A stretch of 64,000 nt of DNA, taken from NCBI GenBank assembly GCA_937775265.1, contig CALKBV010000012.1:62001-126000 (forward strand). Direction: 5' to 3'. How positions within the stretch are numbered: position 1 is the stretch's first letter; every line of letters starts with the position of its first letter. Origin of the DNA: an uncultured Pseudomonadales bacterium (GTDB lineage: Bacteria > Pseudomonadota > Gammaproteobacteria > Pseudomonadales > Azotimanducaceae). Under the pieces are notes generated by a model that did not search any database, had not been told where the DNA came from, and saw nothing but the letters and a program-made list of their open reading frames with translations. A program made the position numbers and the translations under genes. Shown one piece after another: positions 8,468 through 15,519 of this stretch.

Positions 8468-8682
8468 TGTTGAATCTCCTTTGTTTTAAAGCTCTTCTTT
8501 GTTTTAAAGCAATAGCAGCGTCAAACTAACGCAAGAGGTCAAGGATGCGCTCACTTTCTGACCGTGCATGAATAACTTAACGAACTGTGTTACCAGAATA
8601 TAGAACAAGCAAGGCTAATTTCACACTGGTTTAGGCGACCCGGTTCAATCCATCAGGTTCAAGTATTCGAGTGGCCGGGTAC

Positions 8683-9027
8683 TCAGTGCTTTAGTTTTAC
8701 CAGGATGGCGCCACGGTTGCCGCGTTCAATTTCCTGATGAACAATAACCCCTCGCCGTTCAAGGTCCCCTAGAGACATCATGGCTTCTTCCCTGATAACG
8801 CCTGAGCCAACAATAAACCTGATGTATTGTGCTATGCCACGATTTTCTGCTTCAACCTGGTCGTGCATTCTTCTAAGTGCTTCGTGCACACGCTCGCCAT
8901 TATGTGCGATATCCACAGTGACGGTGGAACCATCAGTCTGTTCATCAAGGTGATTGTCACACTTTGGGCAACGGCGCGCTCCGCTATTGATGCGCATACC
9001 GCAATTGAGGCAGGTCTGTATTTTCAT
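8683..9027 (-). CDS. Small protein with N-terminal zinc ribbon and Smr-like C-terminal domain
   Basis: A 114-residue protein. Cys6-x2-Cys9 and Cys20-x2-Cys23 form a zinc ribbon. Residues 36-113 have the alternating beta-alpha-beta pattern of a small Smr-like fold: TVTVDIAHN, a helix VHEALRRMHDQVEAEN, a strand YIRFIVGSG, a helix, then VIVHQEIERGNRGAILVKL. True Smr domains have DxH in strand one and a GxG turn (HGKG). Here DIAH and VGSG sit in similar places, so the match is suggestive only. The next gene downstream on this strand is the P450. It lies 8 nt after the TIGR02450-like gene. A nucleic-acid-related role is inferred from the fold. Confidence 0.7.
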   Translation of the reverse strand: MKIQTCLNCGMRINSGARRCPKCDNHLDEQTDGSTVTVDIAHNGERVHEALRRMHDQVEAENRGIAQYIRFIVGSGVIREEAMMSLGDLERRGVIVHQEIERGNRGAILVKLKH

Positions 9028-9035
9028 CTAGGTAT

Positions 9036-9257
9036 TTACTTCCAACCCTGGATCCACTGATCCTGGTTTTTCAGCTCCTGCCAATGGATGGGAACTATCC
9101 GTTTGGACATTACCGATTCGATCATGCAGGCCGTTACAGCGCCGTCGTCGTCAAACTCGACTTCGGTTACGATGAAATGCTTTTCCTTTCGGGCAGGTTT
9201 AACCGCTGTCCATTTACTGTTCATTAACTTTCTGGGGTTGATTGGGTTGGTAGACAT
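9036..9257 (-). CDS. TIGR02450-type small Trp-containing conserved protein
   Basis: A 73-residue protein of unknown function. The order NPRKLMNSKWTAVKP, EKHFIVTEVEFDDDG, and SVMSKRIVPIHWQELKNQDQWIQGWK is the signature of a small family common in marine gammaproteobacteria (TIGR02450), notable for conserved Trp residues. It has no signal or membrane segment. It is followed after 8 nt by the zinc-ribbon gene on the same strand, so the pair may be cotranscribed. The biochemical role is not known to me. Confidence 0.8.
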   Translation of the reverse strand: MSTNPINPRKLMNSKWTAVKPARKEKHFIVTEVEFDDDGAVTACMIESVMSKRIVPIHWQELKNQDQWIQGWK

Positions 9258-9318
9258 CGTGTTTATTGTATTCGCAGTATTGTTAGCACATTCGTTTCTT
9301 TTTTAGGGCGCTGGTTGC

Positions 9319-10191
9319 TCACTTGTTTATATCAACTCGGGTAACAAAATGTCGGATTGCCTTAACAAGCTGGCTTGGCCTTTCGGCAAATATGGCATGT
9401 GAGGCACTTTTGATTTCCACAAAGTCAGCGCCCGGTATTTTCTTTGCGTACTGTTTTGCGGTCTTCGGGCGAGCCTCGTCGTGTTCACCGCAGATGAACA
9501 GGGTAGGGCAGTCAATTTTTTCCAACTGGCTTACTTTGCTGTAGTTCTTGAGGCTGCCGGTGGCGCTGAATTCAGATGCACCCCACATGTATTTGTAGAC
9601 CTGGTTGCCATGTGAGTTTTTAATCAGCGCGCCACGTTTTGACTTTGCCTTGTTTCTGCAAACATGCCTGTCGTAGTAAAGTTTCATGGCATCCTGGTAA
9701 ACCTTCGAATCAGTAGCGCCTATTTCGTGGCAATAGCGGATAATTTTTCTTTCCTTCGCCGGGAGTTTCGCGATGAGCTGGTTAGCGTCGCGTTGCCAGT
9801 CTGCGGCCGAAAACATGGGGGACTGAAAAACCAACGACGCAATGTTGTGTCGATTTCGCCCTTTAAGATAATACTCAAGTGCCAGTGTTGTTCCCCAGGA
9901 GCCTCCAAATAGATGGAATTGTTTAAAACCAAGATGTTCAACAAGTAGTTCAAGTTCACGCACAAAGGTCTGCACTTTCCAGAGTTTCTTTTCTGTGGCG
10001 CTGCTTCGACCTCCACCGATCTGGTCATAGACGACGACCTGGCGATTATCTGCAAGCCTGAACAGACCGGTCATGAAGCGGGAATGCCCGCCGGGTCCGC
10101 CATGCAGGCAAATAATCGGCAGACCACCGGACCGTTTTGATCCCCTGAGCTGGTAGAACGTTTGGCCGAATTGATGTTTGAGGTAAGGCAT
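9319..10191 (-). CDS. Proline iminopeptidase-like alpha/beta hydrolase (S33 family)
   Basis: A 290-residue alpha/beta hydrolase. The oxyanion motif HGGPG is at 30-34, the aromatic-Gly region YDQIGGGRS follows at 55-63, and the nucleophile elbow GGSWG places Ser98 as nucleophile. The Asp lies in FICGEHDEARP and the His in SASHAIFAE near the C-terminus. HGGPG with GGSWG is typical of prolyl aminopeptidases, which release N-terminal proline from peptides. Related hydrolases in this family act on other amides or lactones, so the substrate is tentative. No signal peptide is seen. The divergent-type lrp gene lies upstream on the same strand (23 nt gap), so the two may be cotranscribed. Confidence 0.85.
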   Translation of the reverse strand: MPYLKHQFGQTFYQLRGSKRSGGLPIICLHGGPGGHSRFMTGLFRLADNRQVVVYDQIGGGRSSATEKKLWKVQTFVRELELLVEHLGFKQFHLFGGSWGTTLALEYYLKGRNRHNIASLVFQSPMFSAADWQRDANQLIAKLPAKERKIIRYCHEIGATDSKVYQDAMKLYYDRHVCRNKAKSKRGALIKNSHGNQVYKYMWGASEFSATGSLKNYSKVSQLEKIDCPTLFICGEHDEARPKTAKQYAKKIPGADFVEIKSASHAIFAERPSQLVKAIRHFVTRVDINK

Positions 10192-10214
10192 AAGTGGCGC
10201 TGCAGGGTGACTCT

Positions 10215-10706
10215 CTAAAGGGTGACCGGGATTGTCTGTGCCTCTTTGACTTCTTCCATTACTACATAAGTGCGTGAGCCACTGACACCGGGCAATGTTA
10301 GCAGGGTTTCTCCCAGTAGTTGCCGGTAAGCAGCCATGTTGGCAACGCGTGCTTTGATCAGGTAGTCAAAATTACCGGATACCAGATGGCATTCGAGTAC
10401 CTGTGGAAGTGCGACGATAGCCTGGCTGAACTCTTCGAATACATCAGGCGAGGTTCTGATGAGGTTGATCTCTACAAAGACAAGCAGTTCCAGCTGTAGC
10501 AGCCTGGGGTTGAGTTTCGCACCGTAGGATTCGATGTAGCCCAGTCTCTCCAGGGTCTTTACCCGCTCTGAGCAAGGTGTTGCGCTCAGACCTACCTTGT
10601 CTGCCAGTTCGGTATTGGTGATTCTGCCATTGGCCTGCAGCAGTTGTAGAATCTTTACGTCAATACGATCCAGGGTTTTACCCTGTACATCTGCAAATTC
10701 ATTCAT
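10215..10706 (-). CDS. Lrp/AsnC family transcriptional regulator, probably of ald
   Basis: A 163-residue regulator. Residues 14-60 form the Lrp winged helix (LDRIDVKILQLLQANGRITNTELADKV, then GLSATPCSERVKTLERLGYI). The C-terminal RAM domain with LVFVEINL, VLECHLVSGNFDYLIKARV and LPGVSGSRTYVVMEEV would bind an amino acid and drive oligomerisation. It is transcribed away from alanine dehydrogenase across a 115-bp AT-rich gap carrying palindromes. This is the standard arrangement of an Lrp-type activator of alanine catabolism that responds to alanine or leucine. The regulatory link is inferred from position. Confidence 0.92.
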   Translation of the reverse strand: MNEFADVQGKTLDRIDVKILQLLQANGRITNTELADKVGLSATPCSERVKTLERLGYIESYGAKLNPRLLQLELLVFVEINLIRTSPDVFEEFSQAIVALPQVLECHLVSGNFDYLIKARVANMAAYRQLLGETLLTLPGVSGSRTYVVMEEVKEAQTIPVTL

Positions 10707-10744
10707 GAAAACACCTATACATGGCTATATAACTAGATTATTAC

Positions 10745-10794
10745 TTAGGTATTAGCCTAAATAAAGTGAGAAACACTATATATTCGAAAATATA
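10745..10794. promoter_or_regulatory. lrp-ald divergent regulatory region with two palindromes
   Basis: The AT-rich gap holds two inverted repeats: TTAGG-N6-CCTAA (10745-10749 and 10756-10760) and TATATT-CGAA-AATATA (10779-10794). Lrp-family sites are AT-rich imperfect palindromes, so these are candidate operators for the adjacent Lrp-type protein. Binding is inferred. Confidence 0.5.
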
Positions 10795-10821
10795 CTAAGA
10801 AGAATCATGTGAGGTATCCCG

Positions 10822-11940
10822 ATGTTGGTTGGTGTCCCTAAGGAAATTAAGAATCATGAATACCGCGTTGGTTTGCTGCCGGCGGGTGTTCGCGAACTCA
10901 TTCATCATGGCCACCAGGTTTTGGTTGAGTCTGATGCAGGCCACGCGATTGGATTTGATAACGCGAGTTATGCAGCTATCGGCGCAGAAATAGTTGCAAC
11001 ACCGCAAGAAATTTTCCTTCGAGCAGACCTTGTGGTCAAAGTGAAAGAACCCCAGGAAGTTGAACGTCAGCAACTGCGTGAATCGCAAACATTGTTTACC
11101 TATCTGCACCTGGCACCGGATCTGCCACAAACCCAAGGCCTGCTGGATAGTGGTGCGACCTGTATCGCCTACGAAACGGTCACTGATGCTCAGGGCCGAT
11201 TACCCTTACTGGCGCCAATGTCCGAAGTTGCCGGACGAATGTCCGTCCAGGCAGGGGCCTTGTGTCTTGAAAAATCCCACGGTGGTAGCGGAATTCTCTT
11301 AGGTGGTGTGCCTGGCACACACCAGGGGCGAGTTGTCATCCTTGGCGGTGGTGTTGTAGGGCAAAATGCTGCGCAGATGGCTGTTGGTCTGGGTGCCAGC
11401 GTTACAATTATTGATAAATCCCTGGATATTCTGCGTCATCTGGATGCTCGGTTTGGCCACCAGGTACAGACGTTGTATGCGACACAGGATGCGATTATTG
11501 AAGAAACGCTGGCGGCAGACCTGGTTATCGGCGCAGTCCTTGTGCCCGGGGCTTCGGCGCCAAAACTGGTCACCCGAGAGATGGTTTCGCAGATGAAAAA
11601 GGGCTCGGTTTTGGTTGATGTTGCGATTGACCAGGGTGGATGCTTTGAAACGTCGAAACCAACGACTCACGCTGCGCCAACTTATATTGTCGATGGCGTT
11701 GTCCATTATTGTGTCGCGAATATGCCTGGAGCAGTTGCAAGAACTTCAGCAGCTGCACTGAACAACGCAACCTTGCCATTTGTTTTGCAACTGGCTGACA
11801 AGGGAGCAGAAGCAGCGATGCGGGTAGATCCGCACCTACTTCATGGATTGAATGTATACCAGGGAAAGGTCACCAACCTGCAGGTCAGTGAGGCTCATGG
11901 TATGGCTTATTCAGCGCCCGAGAATATTATCGCTGCCTAG
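10822..11940 (+). CDS. ald: Alanine dehydrogenase
   Basis: A 372-residue NAD-dependent enzyme that interconverts L-alanine and pyruvate plus ammonia. The catalytic residues known from characterised Ald enzymes fall at the same numbers here: Lys75 in VKVKEP and His96 in YLHLAPD. The nucleotide-binding motif [10 protein letters not shown] is near 176, and [10 protein letters not shown] carries the conserved Asp near 270. Start ATG 10822 is preceded by GAGG. The stop TAG (11938-11940) overlaps, on the other strand, the stop of a decayed arylsulfotransferase remnant. The last 150 bases are repeated in decayed form at 18841-18991. Regulation by the divergent Lrp-type protein is likely. Confidence 0.95.
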   Translation: MLVGVPKEIKNHEYRVGLLPAGVRELIHHGHQVLVESDAGHAIGFDNASYAAIGAEIVATPQEIFLRADLVVKVKEPQEVERQQLRESQTLFTYLHLAPDLPQTQGLLDSGATCIAYETVTDAQGRLPLLAPMSEVAGRMSVQAGALCLEKSHGGSGILLGGVPGTHQGRVVILGGGVVGQNAAQMAVGLGASVTIIDKSLDILRHLDARFGHQVQTLYATQDAIIEETLAADLVIGAVLVPGASAPKLVTREMVSQMKKGSVLVDVAIDQGGCFETSKPTTHAAPTYIVDGVVHYCVANMPGAVARTSAAALNNATLPFVLQLADKGAEAAMRVDPHLLHGLNVYQGKVTNLQVSEAHGMAYSAPENIIAA

Positions 11941-11969
11941 TCGCAATAAAGTCGATTGAGGTTGGCGAG
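11790..11969 (+). repeat. 180-bp direct repeat, copy A (ald/arylsulfotransferase 3'-end junction)
   Basis: This stretch matches 18841-19020 in the same orientation with 23 mismatches in 180 positions by my count, and only one mismatch in the last 60. It covers the end of ald (intact here) and the tail of an oppositely oriented arylsulfotransferase (decayed here). Confidence 0.9.
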
Positions 11970-12005
11970 TCCACCCAGATCCAGGTATTCGTTCTTTAGG
12001 TTGAT
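11937..12005 (-). pseudogene. C-terminal remnant of an arylsulfotransferase-like gene
   Basis: Read on the minus strand, the bases just after ald encode [20 protein letters not shown] followed by a stop. This aligns with the C-terminus of the intact arylsulfotransferase-like protein at 18988-20103, which ends [20 protein letters not shown]. Similarity stops within about 25 codons. The stop codon overlaps the ald stop (CTAG) just as it overlaps the decayed ald copy at 18988. It is therefore a truncated duplicate, not a functional gene. Confidence 0.85.
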
Positions 12006-12025
12006 GCATTTTGTACCCAAAGTCC

Positions 12026-12340
12026 TTAGGGCGTATTTGGGTTAAGAAAAGAGAGCGTGTGATTAAGGCTGGGGCCCTCTTGGTCGATGGCATTGTTCAC
12101 CGCAAAGCGCAGATGCTCTCCCCAGAATCCCGCCGCATCCATCTTTACCCAAAATGCATTACCGCCCGACGTGCTAACGACGCCGATCAACATCGACGCG
12201 GTATCGTCCATTTCTAATCCGGACTTACGCAGCTTAAGTAGGGTATCGACCATGTTACCCATAGCGATGACGCCATGTGATGCTTTCAATTGTCTATCGC
12301 CGTCCATACAACTTGGGCAGCCCGATAAATTTGGCGGCAA
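12026..12340 (-). pseudogene. Degenerate coding remnant of unrecognised family
   Basis: A minus-strand frame with plausible protein composition (HGVIAMGNMVDTLLKLRKSGLEMDD, then STSGGNAFWVKMDAAGFWGEHLRF, each part of a longer run) but no credible start. Upstream, coding-like sequence continues in a different frame through the repeat at 12334-12440, where in-frame stops appear. I do not recognise the family. The picture is a gene broken by at least one frameshift and lacking its 5' end. It sits between ald and three small membrane-protein genes, in a stretch full of other remnants. Confidence 0.4.
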
Positions 12341-12440
12341 TGCGGTACGCCGCCCGGTAGATCATTGCGGCTATCGAAGATCCAGGTGAGATCCAGTCCG
12401 TTGGTCCATCAAAGCCCAACAGATTTCCATCGGGAATTCC
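12334..12440. repeat. 107-bp imperfect direct repeat, copy 1
   Basis: This matches 13654-13760 at 89 of 107 positions by my count, in the same orientation and 1320 bp apart. On the minus strand one frame shows mostly third-position differences between the copies (the stretch reading GLDxTWIFDS, then LPGGV, HCR). Both copies therefore seem to descend from the same protein-coding sequence, now broken by stops in each. Confidence 0.75.
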
Positions 12441-12464
12441 TACATTCGGCGCCGATCACCATCA

Positions 12465-12645
12465 TTAGTCTAGAAATCGTCTCTTGGATGAACCGACAAG
12501 GTCCAGCGTTGGTGACGGGCGAGTTTGAAGCAGCATGGTAAGAGTAAGTTTGGTCAGCGCCTCTTGTCGCTCGTTGTCATCAGTCTCGTTCCTGACAGGC
12601 GCGCCGAGAAGGTGATCCAGCTGGAGAAGATGAACGTAGAACTGC
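12465..12645 (-). pseudogene. Short coding-like remnant, family not recognised
   Basis: A minus-strand open stretch of about 60 codons ending at TAA 12465-12467 has convincing protein character (LLQLDHLLGAPVRNE, LTKLTLTMLLQTRPSP). It has no start codon, and an in-frame stop lies just before it. It looks like the C-terminus of a lost gene. I cannot name the family. It belongs to the cluster of decayed fragments after ald. Confidence 0.35.
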
Positions 12646-12687
12646 TAAATACCTAAACACGTGAACAATGATGGTGGGTCGCTCCAG

Positions 12688-12906
12688 ATGCTAAACAACT
12701 ATCCAAACTTGAAGAAAGCCGCGTATCGGAGCGGGATTGCGATGATACTTGTCGGGGTGTTGTTGAGTCTTGGGGCGGGCTTGTTAACGCAATTCGATGT
12801 TGGCGTGCAAGAGGTTCAGTGGCTTCCGGGTGAGTCATTAGTGCACACGTTCGTCCGGTTTTTGGTGCTCGGTTGCATGCTTTGTGCACTCGGTAGCTCC
12901 GACTAA
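12688..12906 (+). CDS. Small membrane protein, hypothetical
   Basis: A 72-residue product from ATG 12688 (a GTG at 12661 would add nine residues). It has one clear membrane segment at about residues 13-32 (IAMILVGVLLSLGAGLL) and a second near the C-terminus (FLVLGCMLCALG). No strong ribosome binding site is visible, so the start is uncertain. It is the first of three tiny plus-strand genes with 24- and -1-nt spacing that look like an operon. I do not recognise it. Confidence 0.5.
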   Translation: MLNNYPNLKKAAYRSGIAMILVGVLLSLGAGLLTQFDVGVQEVQWLPGESLVHTFVRFLVLGCMLCALGSSD

Positions 12907-12930
12907 TTTTAAAATTTATGGAGAAGCAGA

Positions 12931-13107
12931 ATGATTAAACAGTCCGACATATTTTTCCTATTGGCCGTGTCCATATCATTTGGGTTGTCAGCCTATCTAT
13001 GGTTCTCAGGGCAGAGAGAAGAAGGGGTGTTCACTGCCTTGTGGGTGCCTTCAATTCTTTGCTTTGGTATCTATTTCAAATTGATGGCGCTGAAGGGGTC
13101 GAAATAA
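12931..13107 (+). CDS. Small two-helix membrane protein, hypothetical conserved-type
   Basis: A 58-residue protein from ATG 12931, preceded by GGAGAAG at good spacing. Two hydrophobic helices are seen: DIFFLLAVSISFGLSAYLWF (residues 5-24) and LWVPSILCFGIYFKLMAL (about 37-54), joined by a charged GQREEG loop. Its TAA stop overlaps the next start (TAATG at 13105-13109), so translation is coupled. The WVPSILxFGIYFKL pattern reminds me of small membrane proteins in other proteobacteria, but I cannot give a function. Confidence 0.7.
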   Translation: MIKQSDIFFLLAVSISFGLSAYLWFSGQREEGVFTALWVPSILCFGIYFKLMALKGSK

Positions 13108-13250
13108 TGAGCACAGACACGATTTTCATGTTCGCTATTTTGGTATACGTCTTGATGGCCGCAGGCATGCTATTCACGATGCGGGAGTTCAACCGGATAA
13201 CCGAGGAACCCTCGATTAGAAAAAGTGGAACGCCGGAACCCCCTGAATAG
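13107..13250 (+). CDS. Small single-pass membrane protein, hypothetical
   Basis: A 47-residue protein starting at ATG 13107, overlapping the previous stop by one base. One N-terminal transmembrane helix (FMFAILVYVLMAAGMLF, about residues 7-23) is followed by a hydrophilic, proline-rich cytoplasmic or periplasmic tail. The overlap with the upstream gene supports translation. A longer frame that begins at 12999 runs through the previous gene and is not credible. Function unknown. Confidence 0.65.
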   Translation: MSTDTIFMFAILVYVLMAAGMLFTMREFNRITEEPSIRKSGTPEPPE

Positions 13251-14066
13251 CCGGCAGAAACGGTATTGACGTCGCAGGTTGTTCTCGTAAACAGCGACCG
13301 AAGGAAGGCGAGTGAATGGGTCAGCAGGTAATCTGTCTCTCTACTCCTTACGGTAACGGTGTGTAAATCCCATCAGGTCAAGAAGTCGCGGGTTCGCGCG
13401 TCCCGGCCTTGTTTCGTCACGCAACGCGGCCAGCAATGGCAATGTGATTGCTGCCTTGAAGACAGCTTGCGAGGATGCGACTGCTCAAATTGTTTTGAGC
13501 CCCATAGGGTTCATAGCGTGGCTCGACGCGCTGGTGCCAAAAACGCGGGTAAACAGACGGCGACACCCAGTCAAGACTTCACGGCGTGTTTTCCTCTCGA
13601 CGCATGCCAAGAGCGCGCCTTTTCAACTCAAATTGAGCAGGGCGATAAGTGCTGCGGCAATGCGTAACGCCGCCCGGTAGTCCATTGTCGCTATCGAAGA
13701 TCCAGGTGGGGTCTAGCCCGTCGGTTCATCAAAGCTGTACAGATTTCCACCAGGAGTTCCCTTCAAACCCCTATCAGGGACAGACTCACTTGGCTGCCGA
13801 CACAAAAGCGGGCCGACTGCTGCTTGTACTCTCTGGCTCAGTTTGCCGCGGGTTATCGACAGGGTTTTGACGCGTGCTATGTGTCAAGTGGAGGAGCGAA
13901 GTGGGTAGAGAAAGAGCTCCGTTTTTTTACAGCTTTGGCGTGGTTGGTTGCTCCAGCGCCAGAATGGAACAATACGATCAGAATTCGCTTAGGATGCCCG
14001 TATGTGCCGACCTGGAATATCTGTACACTCCTAGGTTATACAAATTGAGATTAATAGGAGTTGTAC
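13251..14066. other. Gene-free stretch with one decayed repeat copy
   Basis: About 800 bp between the small membrane genes and the LLM oxidoreductase. It holds the second repeat copy (13654-13760) and some open frames with poor protein character. I find no credible gene. The last bases contain the AGGAG ribosome binding site (14056-14060) of the next gene. Confidence 0.6.
13654..13760. repeat. 107-bp imperfect direct repeat, copy 2
   Basis: Partner of 12334-12440 with 18 differences in 107 positions by my count. The likely ancestral reading frame on the minus strand is interrupted here by two consecutive TGA codons. Beyond the repeat edges the two loci do not resemble each other. Confidence 0.75.
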
Positions 14067-14939
14067 ATGGCTGATTTTGGATTGCTGATGTTTCCCGCGG
14101 ATTACGCCATCTCGCCGCAAAATCTGGCTCAGGCAGCCGAGGCGCATGGTTTTGAGTCTTTGTTCTTCCCCGAGCACACGCATATACCGGTGAGCCGAAA
14201 GTCGCCTTGGCCTGGTGGCAGCGATTTACCAAAAGAATACTGGCATTGCCATGATCCGTTTGTCGCGCTGACCGCTGCGGCAACCGTCACGAAGGACCTG
14301 AAGGTGGGTACCGGTATCGCGCTGATCACCGAGCGAGACCCGATCGTGATGGCCAAGCAGGCCGCAACGCTGGACTTCCTGAGCGAAGGTAGGTTGATCC
14401 TGGGCATTGGTGCCGGATGGAATGCTGAAGAAATGGGAAATCACGGCACTGCGTTTGATAACCGTTGGAAGGTGTTGCGTGAACGGATTATGGCCATGAA
14501 GACGATCTGGAACCAGGAGGAACCGGAATTTCACGGTCAGTTTGTCGACTTCGATCCGATCTGGTCGTATCCCAAACCCGCGCAGTCAGGTGGGCCGCCC
14601 ATTCTGATGGGGGCATCTTCAAAATATACCTACAAGCGTATTGCGGAATACTGTGATGGATGGTTTCCCATCTATCAGGATCAGGCTCGTGCGTCAGCCA
14701 GCGGAGCACTGGACTATGCCGAGGGGATGAAACGTATTCATGAGGCATGGGCCGAGGCTGGCCGCGAAGGTAAGCCGCAGTTCAGCATTTTTGGTGTTGG
14801 CCCCAATCCCGAAGCAACCGAATATTTGATGGAAATTGGCTTTGACCGCATCATTTACGCACTGCCGCCTGCGGATGCTGAGACGGTTTTACCGCTAATT
14901 CAAAATTATGCCAGACTTAAAGAGCAGTTCAGCCGCTGA
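14067..14939 (+). CDS. LLM-class (luciferase-like) flavin-dependent oxidoreductase
   Basis: A 290-residue TIM-barrel oxidoreductase of the luciferase-like monooxygenase family, probably using F420 or reduced FMN. ATG 14067 is chosen because AGGAG lies 6 nt upstream. The motifs are AAEAHGFESLFFPEHTHIP near 22-40, LKVGTGIALITERDPIVMAKQAATLD around 90, and LILGIGAGWNAEEM at about 115-128, the usual flavin-site loop. IAEYCDGWFPI lies near 200. The C-terminal FGVGPNPEATEYLMEIGFDRI is typical of the TIGR03619 group. It stands alone inside the decayed 12-19 kb interval. Substrate unknown. Confidence 0.88.
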   Translation: MADFGLLMFPADYAISPQNLAQAAEAHGFESLFFPEHTHIPVSRKSPWPGGSDLPKEYWHCHDPFVALTAAATVTKDLKVGTGIALITERDPIVMAKQAATLDFLSEGRLILGIGAGWNAEEMGNHGTAFDNRWKVLRERIMAMKTIWNQEEPEFHGQFVDFDPIWSYPKPAQSGGPPILMGASSKYTYKRIAEYCDGWFPIYQDQARASASGALDYAEGMKRIHEAWAEAGREGKPQFSIFGVGPNPEATEYLMEIGFDRIIYALPPADAETVLPLIQNYARLKEQFSR

Positions 14940-15519
14940 CGCTCGGCGAGGCACTGATAATCTTCTTCTCCGCAAACCTGGCTATCCCGCGCAGGGTCGT
15001 TCTGACGGTATTAATTACTCAGCCGAACCTTGTATCTACGACCTGCTGCCTGTGTGATCACGGCAGCGGGTACTACCGCAAGCTTAGGATGAAGCTTCGT
15101 AACACGAGAAATTAAAGGACGTTTCTCCATTGACGAAGTTCAGCTTCAGCAACCGAAGTCCTGTCTCCGCCCCGTCGATCTCCAACTTAGCCTCACTATC
15201 CATGCGCCACCTGCTGAAGCAGATAATTGATCCCGATTGCACCAGAGCTGAGCCCTAGCAGGTAGTGCGACTATGCACAGTGCATTAGGCTTAGCCTTCT
15301 CAATCCGGGCCCATTTCTTTGGCGTATTCAGCGCTCTATAAATCGTTGTACCCTTGTAGATTTATGTAAGAAGGTGTCACATTTTTCAGTGTCACACGAG
15401 TTTATAGGTTACGCAGCGCTCAATAATAATGGCCACACGTTTTTGTGCCAGTTTATTGAGTTGTTTCGAGGGGTCAAAGACCGCTTAATACGGACGCTAT
15501 CTCAAAGCGGGTTTGTCGC
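14940..15519. other. Gene-free stretch with a probable decayed small gene
   Basis: No intact gene is seen. On the minus strand, 15196-15360 encodes a coding-like stretch (NTPKKWARIEKAKPNALCIVAL, then LGLSSGAIGINYLLQQVAHG and a stop) that needs a one-base deletion near 15255 to join its halves and has no start codon. A 39-codon frame (15203-15084, minus) overlaps its end. These look like remnants. The palindromic GTGTCAC repeats near 15377-15400 may be promoter-related. Confidence 0.4.

Noticed and set aside
12999-13250. 83-codon version of the third small membrane protein
   Set aside because: Its first 36 codons lie in another frame of the 58-residue gene. The TAATG overlap at 13105-13109 supports the shorter start.
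13444-13680. 78-codon frame (plus strand) as a gene
   Set aside because: It runs through the decayed repeat, has basic, low-quality composition and lacks a ribosome binding site.
12400-13735. A third selenoprotein, because both 107-bp repeat copies have a TGA at the same place in the coding-like frame
   Set aside because: The position is not a redox Cys in a known family, other stops and frame breaks are present, and shared ancestry explains the shared TGA.
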